The translations under genes and the position numbers were made by a program. A DNA stretch of 64,000 nt from an uncultured Paracoccaceae bacterium (GTDB lineage: Bacteria; Pseudomonadota; Alphaproteobacteria; Rhodobacterales; Rhodobacteraceae), in NCBI GenBank assembly GCA_947499725.1, contig CANMPK010000007.1, positions 1-64,000 on the forward strand, given 5' to 3'. Below the pieces are notes generated by a model. The model made no database searches. It was given only the letters and a program-made list of their open reading frames with translations, and was not told the DNA's origin. The number at the start of each line of letters is the position of its first letter. The stretch's first letter is position 1. This document shows, piece by piece, positions 42,489 through 52,765 of the stretch.

Positions 42489-43417
42489 CAGCGCCCCCCT
42501 CTTTCTTCTTTGTACATGGAATAAAGGAAGTAGGCGATAAAGCAGAGCATGATCAGGAACAGCACCACAGCAATCGATGCGCCATAGCCCATGCGGAAGC
42601 CATATTCCGACAGAGCAACCTCGAACATATAAAACGACAGCACACGACTTTCGCCAAACGGCCCGCCATTGGTCATGATCGAAATCAAATCAAACGAGCG
42701 CAGCGCGCCAATGATCGTCACCACAAAGGCGATAAACGTCGCGGGCTTAAGCTGCGGAATGATCACAAACCAAAGCATCTTATGGCCCTTGGCCCCATCC
42801 AAACGCGCCGCCTCGATCTGTTCAGGATCAACGGCGTTCAGGCCAGTCAGATACAGGATCATACAATAGGCCGTCTGCGGCCAAATCCCTGCGGCAATGA
42901 TGCCGTAGGTCACATAGCGTTCATCGCCCAATACGTTGATCGGGTCGATCCCGAACACGCCCAAAAACTGGTTCAGCAGGCCAAAGGTCGGATCATAGAA
43001 CCAAGTGAACACAAGGCCCACCACCACTTGCGAAATCACAAACGGGAAAAAGAACAGCGATTTATACAGGCGAATACCGGTCACGGTTTGGTTCAAGAAC
43101 AAAGCAATGAACAAGCCCGCCGGAATGACCAGCAGATACAACACCAGCCAAATCAGGTTATTGCGCAACGAAGTGTAAAAGGCATCATCCCAATACAGCT
43201 CTTCGTAGTTGCCCAGCCCAATCCATTCCGCCTCGCCCAACCCGTCCCAGTCGTAAAAGGACACGTTGATCGATTGGAAAATCGGAAAGATCACATACAG
43301 CAGAAAAAACGCAACGCCCGGCAATAGGAACAGCCAAGGGGTCACGGCGATCTCGTTTTTCTTATACCAGGACGACAGGGTCGAGGCCTTGGTCGAGGAC
43401 GGCATGGTCATCTCCAT
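42488..43417 (-). CDS. sugar ABC transporter permease (MalF/UgpA family)
   Basis: PEQIEAARLDGAKGHKMLWFVIIPQLKPATF. Confidence 0.92.
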   Translation of the reverse strand: MEMTMPSSTKASTLSSWYKKNEIAVTPWLFLLPGVAFFLLYVIFPIFQSINVSFYDWDGLGEAEWIGLGNYEELYWDDAFYTSLRNNLIWLVLYLLVIPAGLFIALFLNQTVTGIRLYKSLFFFPFVISQVVVGLVFTWFYDPTFGLLNQFLGVFGIDPINVLGDERYVTYGIIAAGIWPQTAYCMILYLTGLNAVDPEQIEAARLDGAKGHKMLWFVIIPQLKPATFIAFVVTIIGALRSFDLISIMTNGGPFGESRVLSFYMFEVALSEYGFRMGYGASIAVVLFLIMLCFIAYFLYSMYKEERGGR

Positions 43418-43488
43418 TCAAGGGCAGCAGGCAAAAGCCAAAAGAACAGGCGCGGCGCATAAAACGCCACGCCCAAAGGCATCACAGC

Positions 43489-44742
43489 TTACTTATAAAT
43501 ACGCTGTGCCGCACGATCCAAACGCGCGAGGATTTTGTCCAAGTTATCCGGCTTCACCATGAACTCTTGGAACCCTTCCATCGCAACCTTTGCCATTTCA
43601 GCTGGAGCATCACGGTCAAAGAACTGCGCCACACCACCTGGGCTGTTGGAAGACAGCATCGCAAAGCCTTCTTTCAGGAACTTGTCGTCATCCACAGAAG
43701 ACTGCGCGTTCACTGGCAGCTGACCCAGATTTTCGCCGTTATTGATCAACGTCTGGTTTTCAGCAGACACAACGAACTTCAGGAAAGCCTTCGCCGCTTC
43801 TTTGTTTTCCGCCTTCGCAGGAATGTGGAACGTATCCGTTGGCGCGTCTTCCGCCAGCTCTACCTCTGCATTGATGGATGGGAACTGATAGAAGTCCAGC
43901 TTGCTATCATCCAGACCCGCTTCGCGCAGCGGAGCAACCGCGAAGTTACCCATCAGATAAGACGCTGCTTCACCATTCACCATGAATGGCATCGCTTCCT
44001 GCCAGCTATATGCTGTGTGGTTGTCGATGAAACCGCCCATGTCGATCAGCTCGCGCCAGTTGGCGAAAGTCGCCGCAACACCTGCGTCTGTCCAAGGGAT
44101 TTCACCCGCAGTCAGCTTGGCGTGATAGTCATAACCATTGGTGCGCATGTTCAGATAGTCAAACCAGCCACCTGCGGTCCAAAGGAACTTGGTGCCGATG
44201 GTGTAGCACTTACGACCAGAATCCAGAATCGCCTGACAGTTGGATTTCATCTCATCAAAGTTCGCCGGCTCGCTCAGGCCCAGCTCTTCATAGATGTCTT
44301 TGCGGTAATACACGCCCCATTGGTAATAGGTATACGGCACGCCCCATTGCTTCCCGTCCAGCGTCATCGCGCCTTTGGTGGAGCCAAGGTCTGCCAACTC
44401 AGGGGTCTCCCAAACGTCAGAAATATCTTCGAACAGGCCCGCGTCCACGTAGGGGCGCATGCGGTTCGCCGCGTACCAGTTCGCAACATCCGGCGCGTTC
44501 GCCGTCAGGAAGTTACGGATTTGCGTCTTATACGCCTCGCGGTCAATCACAGTCAGCTCAATGTTCAGATCAGGATGCAGCGCGCCAAAGCGCTCAACCA
44601 TGCCTTCCATCACTGCGCGCGGCGCAGGGTTGGACATGTCAGAGAAGATCTTCAGATCGCCAGACAGGCTCTCCGCCTGCGCGGCACCGCTCAGGCCGGT
44701 GGACAGCATCAACGCTGCTACCGTCGTATTGAAAAATTTCAT
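43489..44742 (-). CDS. sugar ABC transporter substrate-binding protein
   Basis: Signal peptide MKFFNTTVAALMLSTGLSGAAQA; family-1 extracellular solute-binding protein. Confidence 0.93.
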   Translation of the reverse strand: MKFFNTTVAALMLSTGLSGAAQAESLSGDLKIFSDMSNPAPRAVMEGMVERFGALHPDLNIELTVIDREAYKTQIRNFLTANAPDVANWYAANRMRPYVDAGLFEDISDVWETPELADLGSTKGAMTLDGKQWGVPYTYYQWGVYYRKDIYEELGLSEPANFDEMKSNCQAILDSGRKCYTIGTKFLWTAGGWFDYLNMRTNGYDYHAKLTAGEIPWTDAGVAATFANWRELIDMGGFIDNHTAYSWQEAMPFMVNGEAASYLMGNFAVAPLREAGLDDSKLDFYQFPSINAEVELAEDAPTDTFHIPAKAENKEAAKAFLKFVVSAENQTLINNGENLGQLPVNAQSSVDDDKFLKEGFAMLSSNSPGGVAQFFDRDAPAEMAKVAMEGFQEFMVKPDNLDKILARLDRAAQRIYK

Positions 44743-44758
44743 TGTTTCCTCCCAAGTT

Positions 44759-44778
44759 TTTGAGATATAAGTCTCAAA
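44759..44778. promoter_or_regulatory. inverted repeat TTTGAGA-TATAAG-TCTCAAA in divergent promoter region
   Basis: Perfect 7-bp arms. Confidence 0.5.
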
Positions 44779-44781
44779 TAA

Positions 44782-44796
44782 TGGAACCACTTTCCA
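44782..44796. promoter_or_regulatory. IclR-type operator candidate TGGAACCACTTTCCA
   Basis: Matches TGGAA-N5-TTCCA arms of the IclR operator; between SBP gene and divergent IclR gene. Confidence 0.55.
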
Positions 44797-44890
44797 TCTA
44801 TTGAAACCATGACGGACTTTGATTAAGAATGTCAACAGTTTCATCGCGAGACCGTCGCGTCAGAGGGATGGAGCACTAGGGAGGACAGGG

Positions 44891-45682
44891 ATGAATACAA
44901 TGCCAACGCCAGAGCGTGGGGCTGACGGAACCGTCGGCAAAGCATTGAAAGTATTGGATCAAGTCGCAGACTTTGGTCGCCCTGTGCGTTTTGGAGAATT
45001 GCTCAACAGCTCTGATCTGCCGAAAGCCACTTTGTACCGCTTGGTCCAGTCGCTCACGAATCAGGGCATGCTCGCCTACGACCAAGATCGCCAAACCTAC
45101 ACCCCGGGCTTGCGTCTTGTGCAGCTCGCCCACGCCGCATGGCGCCAAAGCTCTCTCGCCCCTGTTGCGCGCCCCTACATCGATGCCTTGGCCGAAGAAG
45201 CACAAGAAACCATTCACCTCGCCCAGCTTGATCGCGGTCAGGTGCTGTATGTCGACAAACGCGCCGCCTCTAATCCGCTAGAGATCTTCAGCCAAGCCGG
45301 CAAAATCGGCCCGGGTTTCTGCACAGGTGTTGGCAAAGCCATGATCGCCTTTCTGGACGAAGACGCCCAAGAAGACGCGATCCGCCGCCAAGCCTTCTTT
45401 GCCCATACGCCCACAACACTGGCCTCTGCCGAAGCCTTACAGGCCGAACTGGCCGAGATCCGCACCGAAGGCGTCGCCTTTGACCGTGAAGAGCACGAAC
45501 CAGGCATCATCTGTATCGCCGCGCCGATCCTCACCGAAAAGGGCCGCGTCATTGGGGCGGTCTCGGTCACCACGTCTACCGAACGCAAATCCCTCGAAGG
45601 GCTTCTGCCTCACAAAGACAGCCTGCTCAAAGCAGCCGCTGAAATCGCAACCGCCGCGGAGACGTGGCAATTTCCATTCTAA
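44891..45682 (+). CDS. IclR family transcriptional regulator
   Basis: ALKVLDQVADFGRPVRFGELLNSSDLPKATLYRLVQSLTNQGML; IclR effector domain. Confidence 0.94.
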   Translation: MNTMPTPERGADGTVGKALKVLDQVADFGRPVRFGELLNSSDLPKATLYRLVQSLTNQGMLAYDQDRQTYTPGLRLVQLAHAAWRQSSLAPVARPYIDALAEEAQETIHLAQLDRGQVLYVDKRAASNPLEIFSQAGKIGPGFCTGVGKAMIAFLDEDAQEDAIRRQAFFAHTPTTLASAEALQAELAEIRTEGVAFDREEHEPGIICIAAPILTEKGRVIGAVSVTTSTERKSLEGLLPHKDSLLKAAAEIATAAETWQFPF

Positions 45683-45698
45683 TCCTTAGGAGAACCTC

Positions 45699-46760
45699 AT
45701 GTCGGGGATTAAACTGTCTAACGCAGTCAAGAAGTATGGCGAAGTACAAGTCATCCACGATATCGACCTAACCATCGAGGATGGCGAGTTTTGCGTGTTC
45801 GTCGGCCCATCGGGCTGTGGCAAATCCACTTTGCTGCGTATGATTGCAGGGCTAGAAGAAACCACCAGCGGCCAAATCAACATCGGCACGCGTGATGTCA
45901 CCCATATGGACCCCGCCGAACGCGGCGTGGCCATGGTCTTCCAAACCTACGCGCTTTACCCGCATATGACGGTCGAAGAAAACATGGGCTTTGGTCTGCG
46001 AATGAACGGCTACCCGAAAGAAGAAATCAAAGCCAAAGTCTCCGAAGCCTCGCACATTCTTCAGCTGGATCAGTATCTAAAACGCAAACCCAAAGCCCTG
46101 TCTGGCGGCCAACGCCAACGCGTCGCCATCGGCCGAGCCATTGTGCGTGGCCCAGAAGTTTTCTTGTTCGACGAACCCCTATCAAACCTCGACGCAGAAT
46201 TGCGCGTCGACATGCGCGTTGAAATCGCACGCCTACACAAAGAGCTCGGCACAACCATGGTCTACGTCACCCACGATCAGGTCGAAGCCATGACACTGGC
46301 TGACAAAATCGTTGTGCTACGTGCAGGCCATATCGAACAAGTTGGCAGCCCGATGGAGCTGTACAAAGACCCAGACAACAAATTCGTCGCGGGCTTTATC
46401 GGCTCGCCTGCCATGAACTTCCTCAAGGGCACGGTCAAATCCGGCGCTGTGGTGGTTGAGGCGCTCGATAACCTCGCCATCAAAACCGATGTGGCGCTGC
46501 CTGTGGATGGCACCGACATCACCGTCGGCCTGCGCCCGCAAGACATCCTTGTAGAGAGCAAAAGCGGCTCTATTGCTCTGGAACTACGCGAACGTTTGGG
46601 CGGCGTGTCTTACGACTACCTCACCACGCCAACCGGCGAAAAACTGGTCGTCGAAACCCGCGACGACGACGCATTGCCCGAAGGCACCAACGTCTCCGTC
46701 AGCTTCTCGCCAGACAAAGCGTTCTTCTTCGATGCAAGCACAGAACAGCGCCTACGCTAA
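45699..46760 (+). CDS. sugar ABC transporter ATP-binding protein (UgpC/MsmK type)
   Basis: VGPSGCGKSTLLRMIAGLEE, ALSGGQRQRVAIGRAIVRGPEVFLFDEPLSNLDAELR. Confidence 0.96.
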   Translation: MSGIKLSNAVKKYGEVQVIHDIDLTIEDGEFCVFVGPSGCGKSTLLRMIAGLEETTSGQINIGTRDVTHMDPAERGVAMVFQTYALYPHMTVEENMGFGLRMNGYPKEEIKAKVSEASHILQLDQYLKRKPKALSGGQRQRVAIGRAIVRGPEVFLFDEPLSNLDAELRVDMRVEIARLHKELGTTMVYVTHDQVEAMTLADKIVVLRAGHIEQVGSPMELYKDPDNKFVAGFIGSPAMNFLKGTVKSGAVVVEALDNLAIKTDVALPVDGTDITVGLRPQDILVESKSGSIALELRERLGGVSYDYLTTPTGEKLVVETRDDDALPEGTNVSVSFSPDKAFFFDASTEQRLR

Positions 46761-46769
46761 AGGCGCGGC

Positions 46770-47240
46770 TTAGGCGGTCAGCTCCGGCAAGGCCGCCAAT
46801 TCCGCCTCACTAAACAGGCGCGAGCGCGTGAGAAACCGTTTCTCGCGTCCATTGTCCAAGCTGAACATACCGCCGCGACCGGGCACCACATCAAGGATCA
46901 ACTGGGTGTGCTTCCACACATCAAACTGCTGGCCCGAGATGTAAACCTCTGTGCCGTCGATCTCTCCAAGGCGCACATCATTGCTGCCAATCCGAAAGTC
47001 ACTCACCGGATAGCACATCGGCGACGATCCATCGCAGCAACCGCCCGACTGGTGAAACAACACCTCGCCATGATCCGCTCTGATCTCAGCCAGAAAGGCG
47101 CGCGCCGCATCCGTCGCTGTGACACGCAAATGCGCCTCTGCCTCTTTGGGCAAATCAGTGTCTGTTACGCAGGAAATACGAGAAGATGACATTTTTGCTC
47201 CTTTCAAAAATTTCGGCGACCTTATGGTCGCCGAAATCAA
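46770..47240 (-). CDS. DUF779 domain-containing protein
   Basis: LFHQSGGCCDGSSPMCYPVSDF; next to aldehyde dehydrogenase. Confidence 0.9.
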   Translation of the reverse strand: MISATIRSPKFLKGAKMSSSRISCVTDTDLPKEAEAHLRVTATDAARAFLAEIRADHGEVLFHQSGGCCDGSSPMCYPVSDFRIGSNDVRLGEIDGTEVYISGQQFDVWKHTQLILDVVPGRGGMFSLDNGREKRFLTRSRLFSEAELAALPELTA

Positions 47241-47247
47241 GTTGGCT

Positions 47248-48768
47248 TTAGAAGAAGCCCATCTTGTTCGGGTTGTAGCTCACCAGCATGTTTTTGGTTT
47301 GCTGATAATGATCCAGCATCATTTTGTGGTTCTCACGTCCCACGCCAGATTGCTTATACCCACCAAAGGCCGCATGCGCCGGATACAGGTGGTAGCAGTT
47401 CGTCCAAACACGACCTGCTTGGATCGCGCGGCCAAAGCGATAGCATGTATTCGCATCGCGGCTCCAAACGCCAGCGCCCAAGCCATACAGCGTGTCATTC
47501 GCGATATCGAGCGCTTCATCTTCGTCTTTAAAGGTCGTCACAGACACAACCGGTCCAAAGATTTCCTCTTGGAAGACCCGCATCTTATTGTGGCCCTTCA
47601 AAATGGTTGGCTGAATGTAATGACCGCCTGTCAGCTCACCACCGTGATCCGCAGCCTTGCCCCCAGTCAAAACTTCAGCGCCTTCTTGGCGACCGATGTC
47701 AAAATAACTCAGGATCTTCTCTTTCTGCTCAGACGATGCCTGCGCACCCATCATCACGCCCTGCGCGCGTGGATCACCCAACACGATGGCCTCGGTGCGG
47801 GCGATACATTTGGCGATGAACTCATCATAGATGTCTTCATGGATAAGCGCACGAGACGGGCAGGTGCAAACCTCCCCTTGGTTCAGCGCGAACATAACAA
47901 AGCCTTCGATCGCCTTATCAAGGAAAGCATCATCTTCACGCATGATATCCTTGTGGAAAACGTTCGGAGACTTGCCGCCCAGTTCCAATGTCACCGGAAT
48001 GATGTTTTCCGTCGCATATTGCATGATCTGACGACCTGTGGACGTCTCACCCGTAAAGGCAATCTTCGCAATGCGCGGGGATTGCGCCAAAGGCTTACCC
48101 GCCTCAAGGCCAAAACCGTTCACAATGTTCAAAACACCTGCAGGCAAAACATCTGCGATCAGCTCGGCCCAAACCATGATCGTGGCTGGCGTTTGCTCTG
48201 CCGGCTTAATCACCACAGCATTGCCCGCCGCCAAAGCAGGCGCCAGTTTCCACGCCGCCATCAGCAGTGGGAAGTTCCACGGAATGATCTGCCCAACAAC
48301 ACCCAATGGCTCATGGAAGTGATAAGCCACCGTATCATCATCCAGCTCGCTCATTGTGCCTTCTTGCCCACGGATACAGGCGGCAAAATAGCGGAAGTGA
48401 TCCACAGCCAACGGCAAATCCGCCGCCATAGTTTCGCGGATCGCTTTACCATTGTCCCATGTTTCGCATGTGGCCAACAGCTCTAGGTTCGCCTCCATGA
48501 TATCCGCGATCTTCAGCAAAGCATTGGCACGATCTGTCGGAGATGTCTTGGCCCAGCCATCTTTCGCCGCATGCGCCGCGTCCAGCGCCTTTTCGATATC
48601 AGATGCATCAGAGCGTGCGATTTGGTTAATCACAGCGCCTGTTACAGGCGTTGTATTGTCAAAGTAGCGTCCATTCACCGGCGCCACAAACTGGCCTCCA
48701 ATGAAGTTGTCGTATTTCGTTTTGAACGGTGAAGTGAAACCGGTCGCCGGTTGTGTCATTTCGTTCAT
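47248..48768 (-). CDS. NAD-dependent aldehyde dehydrogenase
   Basis: [32 protein letters not shown], 506 aa. Confidence 0.95.
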   Translation of the reverse strand: MNEMTQPATGFTSPFKTKYDNFIGGQFVAPVNGRYFDNTTPVTGAVINQIARSDASDIEKALDAAHAAKDGWAKTSPTDRANALLKIADIMEANLELLATCETWDNGKAIRETMAADLPLAVDHFRYFAACIRGQEGTMSELDDDTVAYHFHEPLGVVGQIIPWNFPLLMAAWKLAPALAAGNAVVIKPAEQTPATIMVWAELIADVLPAGVLNIVNGFGLEAGKPLAQSPRIAKIAFTGETSTGRQIMQYATENIIPVTLELGGKSPNVFHKDIMREDDAFLDKAIEGFVMFALNQGEVCTCPSRALIHEDIYDEFIAKCIARTEAIVLGDPRAQGVMMGAQASSEQKEKILSYFDIGRQEGAEVLTGGKAADHGGELTGGHYIQPTILKGHNKMRVFQEEIFGPVVSVTTFKDEDEALDIANDTLYGLGAGVWSRDANTCYRFGRAIQAGRVWTNCYHLYPAHAAFGGYKQSGVGRENHKMMLDHYQQTKNMLVSYNPNKMGFF

Positions 48769-48853
48769 CGTAACCTCCTCTTTACGGTGTCAGAAGAGGG
48801 TCCATGAACTCTGCCCACCACGCCAGAGGGGCAGAAATGGCAGAAATTGAATC

Positions 48854-48871
48854 TGTCTCAGCTCTGAGACA
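48854..48871. promoter_or_regulatory. palindrome TGTCTCA-GCTC-TGAGACA upstream of aldehyde dehydrogenase
   Basis: Same TGTCTCA-N4-TGAGACA motif as 49919-49936. Confidence 0.65.
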
Positions 48872-49826
48872 AGTTTGATCCGTCGCGTGACAATCCCAGC
48901 TTTTTCATCCGCCGATAAAGCGTCGCGCGCCCGATCCCCAGCGCCGCCGCCGCATTGGAAATATTGCCATCCGCCCGCGTGATGGCTTTCACCACAGCGG
49001 CCTTTTCGGCGCGATTGAACCCGCGCATATCCTGATCCTCGACAAACATATCTGTCGCCGCGATCGGTTTGATATCGCCATGGGCCGCCCATCCAAACAG
49101 CTTTCGTGCCGCCCGCGTGGCACCAATAATGCAATCATCAGAATTGATCGCCACCAAGGCACTTGGGTCATTCAACGCTTCCCCCGCTAGCACAACACGC
49201 TCCGTGGCAAAGGTCATGCGAAAGGTCTCCGTTTCAATCTGCTTCGCCGTCTGCTCCACCATCGCGCCGATCAAGTTGTTAAACGTCTCTGTTTGATCTG
49301 CCCGCGCCGAAGACACATCCAGCGCCCCAATCAACTCTCCCTGCGCGCCATAAATCGGGGAATCGATGCAGCTCATGGCGATGTTCTTCGGAAAGAAGTG
49401 TTGATCACGATGAATGATCACCCGACGCTCTTCGGCCAAACAGGTGCCAATCCCGTTTGTGCCTTCGCGCCGCTCGCTCCAATTCGCCCCAGGCAACAGG
49501 CCCCAGTCTTTGAAATCCTGCACATCCGCCAAATTGCTACGCTGATCCAGCACGAAGCCTTCGGTATCTGTCAAAACAACCGTGCACCCAGAAGAGCCCA
49601 CAAGCCCAAACAAATGATCCAACCGCGCGCCGGCCACATGCAGCAGCTGATGCGCAGCTTCTTTTCGTGTGCTGAGCTCATGTTGGGTCGCCACATCTTG
49701 CTCACGCCGCGCAGCAGGGTCTAGGCCGTGATGCTCAAACGATCTTCGCCACGATGCGGCGATGCGGCTTTTCGCGGCCGAGCGTTTAGATTCGACCGTC
49801 GCCAATACCTTGTCTGCATGTCTCAT
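48858..49826 (-). CDS. AcoR-like regulator: GAF region plus Fis-type HTH, no AAA+ domain
   Basis: SWRRSFEHHGLDP, GTNGIGTCLAEERRVIIHRDQHFF, VVKAITRADGNISNAAAALGIGRATLYRRMKKLG; 322 aa, no Walker or GAFTGA motif. Confidence 0.88.
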   Translation of the reverse strand: MRHADKVLATVESKRSAAKSRIAASWRRSFEHHGLDPAARREQDVATQHELSTRKEAAHQLLHVAGARLDHLFGLVGSSGCTVVLTDTEGFVLDQRSNLADVQDFKDWGLLPGANWSERREGTNGIGTCLAEERRVIIHRDQHFFPKNIAMSCIDSPIYGAQGELIGALDVSSARADQTETFNNLIGAMVEQTAKQIETETFRMTFATERVVLAGEALNDPSALVAINSDDCIIGATRAARKLFGWAAHGDIKPIAATDMFVEDQDMRGFNRAEKAAVVKAITRADGNISNAAAALGIGRATLYRRMKKLGLSRDGSNLSQS

Positions 49827-49918
49827 GGTCGGAACAGTACACCAAGTTGAAAAAGGTTACTGTTTTTAAGCAGGAGTTTTCAGAAGACCAAGTATTTTTT
49901 GGGCACTCAAAGACTGTT

Positions 49919-49936
49919 TGTCTCAGTATTGAGACA
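49919..49936. promoter_or_regulatory. palindrome TGTCTCA-GTAT-TGAGACA upstream of AcoR-like regulator
   Basis: Perfect 7-bp arms. Confidence 0.65.
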
Positions 49937-49995
49937 CAAACCGCTGAAAACTGAACAGCAGTTCTCGCGATTGTAAAAGCAAGCAATGCAGGTCC

Positions 49996-50868
49996 CTAAT
50001 CCACCAAACCCGCCAAATACCGGCCAAACGCATTCTTCCCAAACATCTTGGCGCGCTCCAGCAGCTGCTCTTTAGAAATCCAGCCCGCCTCGTAAGCGAT
50101 CTCTTCCAAACAGCCAGTTTGCATGCCCTGCCGGTTTTCCAGGGTCCGCACAAAGTTCCCAGCGTCCAGCAAAGACCCGTGGGTGCCTGTATCCAGCCAA
50201 GCATAGCCACGCCCCATCAGTTGCACGTCTAGTTGCCCATCGGCCAGATAGCCTTCCAACAGCGTGACGATCTCAAGCTCTCCACGCGCAGACGGTTGAA
50301 CTGCTTTCGCACGCTCAGGCGCGGTTTCATCAACGAAATAGATCCCCGTCACCGCATAATTGCTCGGCGCGACCTCAGGTTTTTCGATGATCGATTTCAC
50401 CTGACCGCCCTTATCAAAATCCACCACGCCATAGCGTTCCGGATCCGCCACGCGATACCCAAAGACCGAAGCGCCAACCTCTTTTTCATTGGCGCCTTCC
50501 AGCAACTTGGGCAAATCAGCGCCGTAGAAAATGTTGTCACCCAACACCAAAACCGAAGGGCTGCCGTCCAGAAAATCCTCGGCCAAGATAAAGGCCTGCG
50601 CCAAACCATCAGGGCTTGGCTGCACAATATAGGTCAGCTCGATCCCCCACTGGCTGCCATCTCCAAGGGTCCGGATAAATTGTTCTTGATCCTGCGGGGT
50701 GGTGATGATCGCAATCTCGCGGATACCGGCCAGCATCAGCACCGAGATCGGATAGTAGATCATCGGCTTATCGTAGACAGGCAACAGCTGCTTAGACACA
50801 CCAATGGTGATCGGATAGAGCCGCGTTCCAGAGCCCCCAGCGAGAACAATCCCTTTGCGTTGCGTCAT
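49996..50868 (-). CDS. rfbA: glucose-1-phosphate thymidylyltransferase
   Basis: KGIVLAGGSGTRLYPITIGVSKQLLPVYDKPMIYYP. Confidence 0.96.
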   Translation of the reverse strand: MTQRKGIVLAGGSGTRLYPITIGVSKQLLPVYDKPMIYYPISVLMLAGIREIAIITTPQDQEQFIRTLGDGSQWGIELTYIVQPSPDGLAQAFILAEDFLDGSPSVLVLGDNIFYGADLPKLLEGANEKEVGASVFGYRVADPERYGVVDFDKGGQVKSIIEKPEVAPSNYAVTGIYFVDETAPERAKAVQPSARGELEIVTLLEGYLADGQLDVQLMGRGYAWLDTGTHGSLLDAGNFVRTLENRQGMQTGCLEEIAYEAGWISKEQLLERAKMFGKNAFGRYLAGLVD

Positions 50869-51716
50869 ACGGTAGGCTCCTTCAATTCAGCCAGCACCTG
50901 CGCCAGGCTGCGGCGCCAATCAGGGCGCTTGATAGCAAAATCTTGCTCTAATGTCGCGCAATCCATACGCGAATTATAAGGGCGTTTGGCAGGGGTCGGA
51001 TAGTCACTTGCGGGAATATCCGTCACGTCCACCTTCAGACCCACCTGCGCAAAAATCTCGCGGGCGAAATCCGCCCAGCTCACATCTGGCGCTCCGGCAA
51101 AGTGATAGGTGCCACTTGGGCGGCCATCGACCAATTGCTTGGCCATCGAAAGACACACCGCTGCGATCTCAGCCGCTCCTGTGGGCCCGCCGATCTGATC
51201 GGCGACAACGGTCAAAGCATCGCGGCTCTCACCAAGCCGTAGCATGGTTTTCACAAAGTTATTGCCATGGGCCGAGAACACCCAAGAGGTGCGCAAAATC
51301 GCATAGGACCCACCAGCTGCACGAATACCATCCTCGCCCGCCAGCTTACTACGCCCATAGGCGCCAATCGGCGCAGGCGCATCCTCTGTTTGCCAAGGGG
51401 CATCGCCAGAACCATCAAACACATAGTCGGTGGAAATATGCACCAGCGGAATGCCCTTCGCCGCGCAGGCCTGCGCCATCGCTGTGGGAGCCGCGCCATT
51501 GATCACGCTCGCCAAAGCCTCTTCCTCTTCGGCCTTGTCCACCGCGGTGTAAGCAGCCGCGTTGATCACCACATCCACATCCTGCGCCGCAATCGCGGCC
51601 GCGCAGGCGGCGGGGTCACTCAAATCAGCATCCTCACGCCCCAAAGCAATCACATCTGCCTGACGCCGAAGTTCGGTCGCCACCTGACCCGTTTTACCAA
51701 AGACGAGGATCTTCAT
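50865..51716 (-). CDS. rfbD: dTDP-4-dehydrorhamnose reductase
   Basis: [30 protein letters not shown]. Confidence 0.95.
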   Translation of the reverse strand: MKILVFGKTGQVATELRRQADVIALGREDADLSDPAACAAAIAAQDVDVVINAAAYTAVDKAEEEEALASVINGAAPTAMAQACAAKGIPLVHISTDYVFDGSGDAPWQTEDAPAPIGAYGRSKLAGEDGIRAAGGSYAILRTSWVFSAHGNNFVKTMLRLGESRDALTVVADQIGGPTGAAEIAAVCLSMAKQLVDGRPSGTYHFAGAPDVSWADFAREIFAQVGLKVDVTDIPASDYPTPAKRPYNSRMDCATLEQDFAIKRPDWRRSLAQVLAELKEPTV

Positions 51717-52762
51717 GCCTTCACACCCAGTCGCTGCCCAACGCCCTCACGGCTCTGCAAAGCGCGCCACCAATCCTCATTGGCCAGATACCACTCCACC
51801 GTTTTGCGCAGCCCTTCCTCCACCGTCACAGACGGACGCCAGCCCAGCTCGTCACGAATACGACTAGGATCAATCGCATAGCGCGCATCATGCCCCGGGC
51901 GATCCGTCACAAATGTAATCAAATCTGCATAAGAGCCTTCTTCGCGCGGGCGCAGCTCATCCAAGATGCCACAAATGGTCTGCACCAACTCCAGATTGCT
52001 CCGCTCGTTTTTACCGCCAATATTATAGCTGCGGCCAAGCTCGCCTTTTTGCACAACCAGCAACAGCGCATCTGCGTGATCTTCCACATACAGCCAATCG
52101 CGCACGTTCGAGCCATCCCCATAAATCGGCAAAGGCTTGCCCGCCAAAGCATTCAAGATCACCACAGGGATCAGCTTCTCTGGGAAATGATAGGGGCCAT
52201 AGTTGTTCGAGCAATTGGTCAGAACAACCGGCAGCCCATAGGTTTCCGCCCAAGCGCGCACCAAATGATCAGAGGCGGCTTTAGAGGCCGAATACGGGCT
52301 GCGTGGATCATAAGAGGTCTCTTCGGTGAATTGCACAGAAGGATCCGCAGGCAGCGATCCATAGACCTCATCAGTAGAGATATGATGAAACCGGAAGCCC
52401 TCAGGTTTGCCTTGATCCAACCAATACTTACGCGCGGCTTCCAGCATATTGAACGTGCCGGTGATATTGGTCTCGATAAAGTCGGACGGCCCATCGATCG
52501 AACGGTCCACATGGCTTTCTGCGGCCAGATGCATCACCACATCAGGTTTGGTCTCAGCAAAGGTGTTTTCCAGCGCGACACGATCCCGAATATCAACCTG
52601 TTTGAAAACATAATGTTCACTATCGGCAACTTCAGAAACATTCTCCAAACAGGCCGCATAGGTCAGCACATCAAGGTTCACCACCTCATGCCCGCGCGCA
52701 ATCGCAAGCCGCACAACGGCCGACCCAATGAACCCTGCCCCGCCTGTCACTAAGATCTTCAT
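51713..52762 (-). CDS. rfbB: dTDP-glucose 4,6-dehydratase
   Basis: [47 protein letters not shown]. Confidence 0.96.
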   Translation of the reverse strand: MKILVTGGAGFIGSAVVRLAIARGHEVVNLDVLTYAACLENVSEVADSEHYVFKQVDIRDRVALENTFAETKPDVVMHLAAESHVDRSIDGPSDFIETNITGTFNMLEAARKYWLDQGKPEGFRFHHISTDEVYGSLPADPSVQFTEETSYDPRSPYSASKAASDHLVRAWAETYGLPVVLTNCSNNYGPYHFPEKLIPVVILNALAGKPLPIYGDGSNVRDWLYVEDHADALLLVVQKGELGRSYNIGGKNERSNLELVQTICGILDELRPREEGSYADLITFVTDRPGHDARYAIDPSRIRDELGWRPSVTVEEGLRKTVEWYLANEDWWRALQSREGVGQRLGVKA

Positions 52763-52765
52763 GTC

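Noticed and set aside
41331-43327. Long + strand ORFs (359 and 283 aa) opposite the ABC permeases
   Set aside because: His/Gln/Arg-rich composition typical of antisense reading of membrane-protein genes
43567-44763. 398-aa + strand ORF opposite the sugar-binding protein
   Set aside because: Shadow ORF without domain features; minus strand is a clear solute-binding protein
47119-48486. 455-aa + strand ORF opposite aldehyde dehydrogenase
   Set aside because: Shadow ORF; minus strand encodes unmistakable aldehyde dehydrogenase and DUF779 proteins
48769-48853. sigma54 promoter upstream of aldehyde dehydrogenase
   Set aside because: No correctly spaced GG-N10-GC element found by eye
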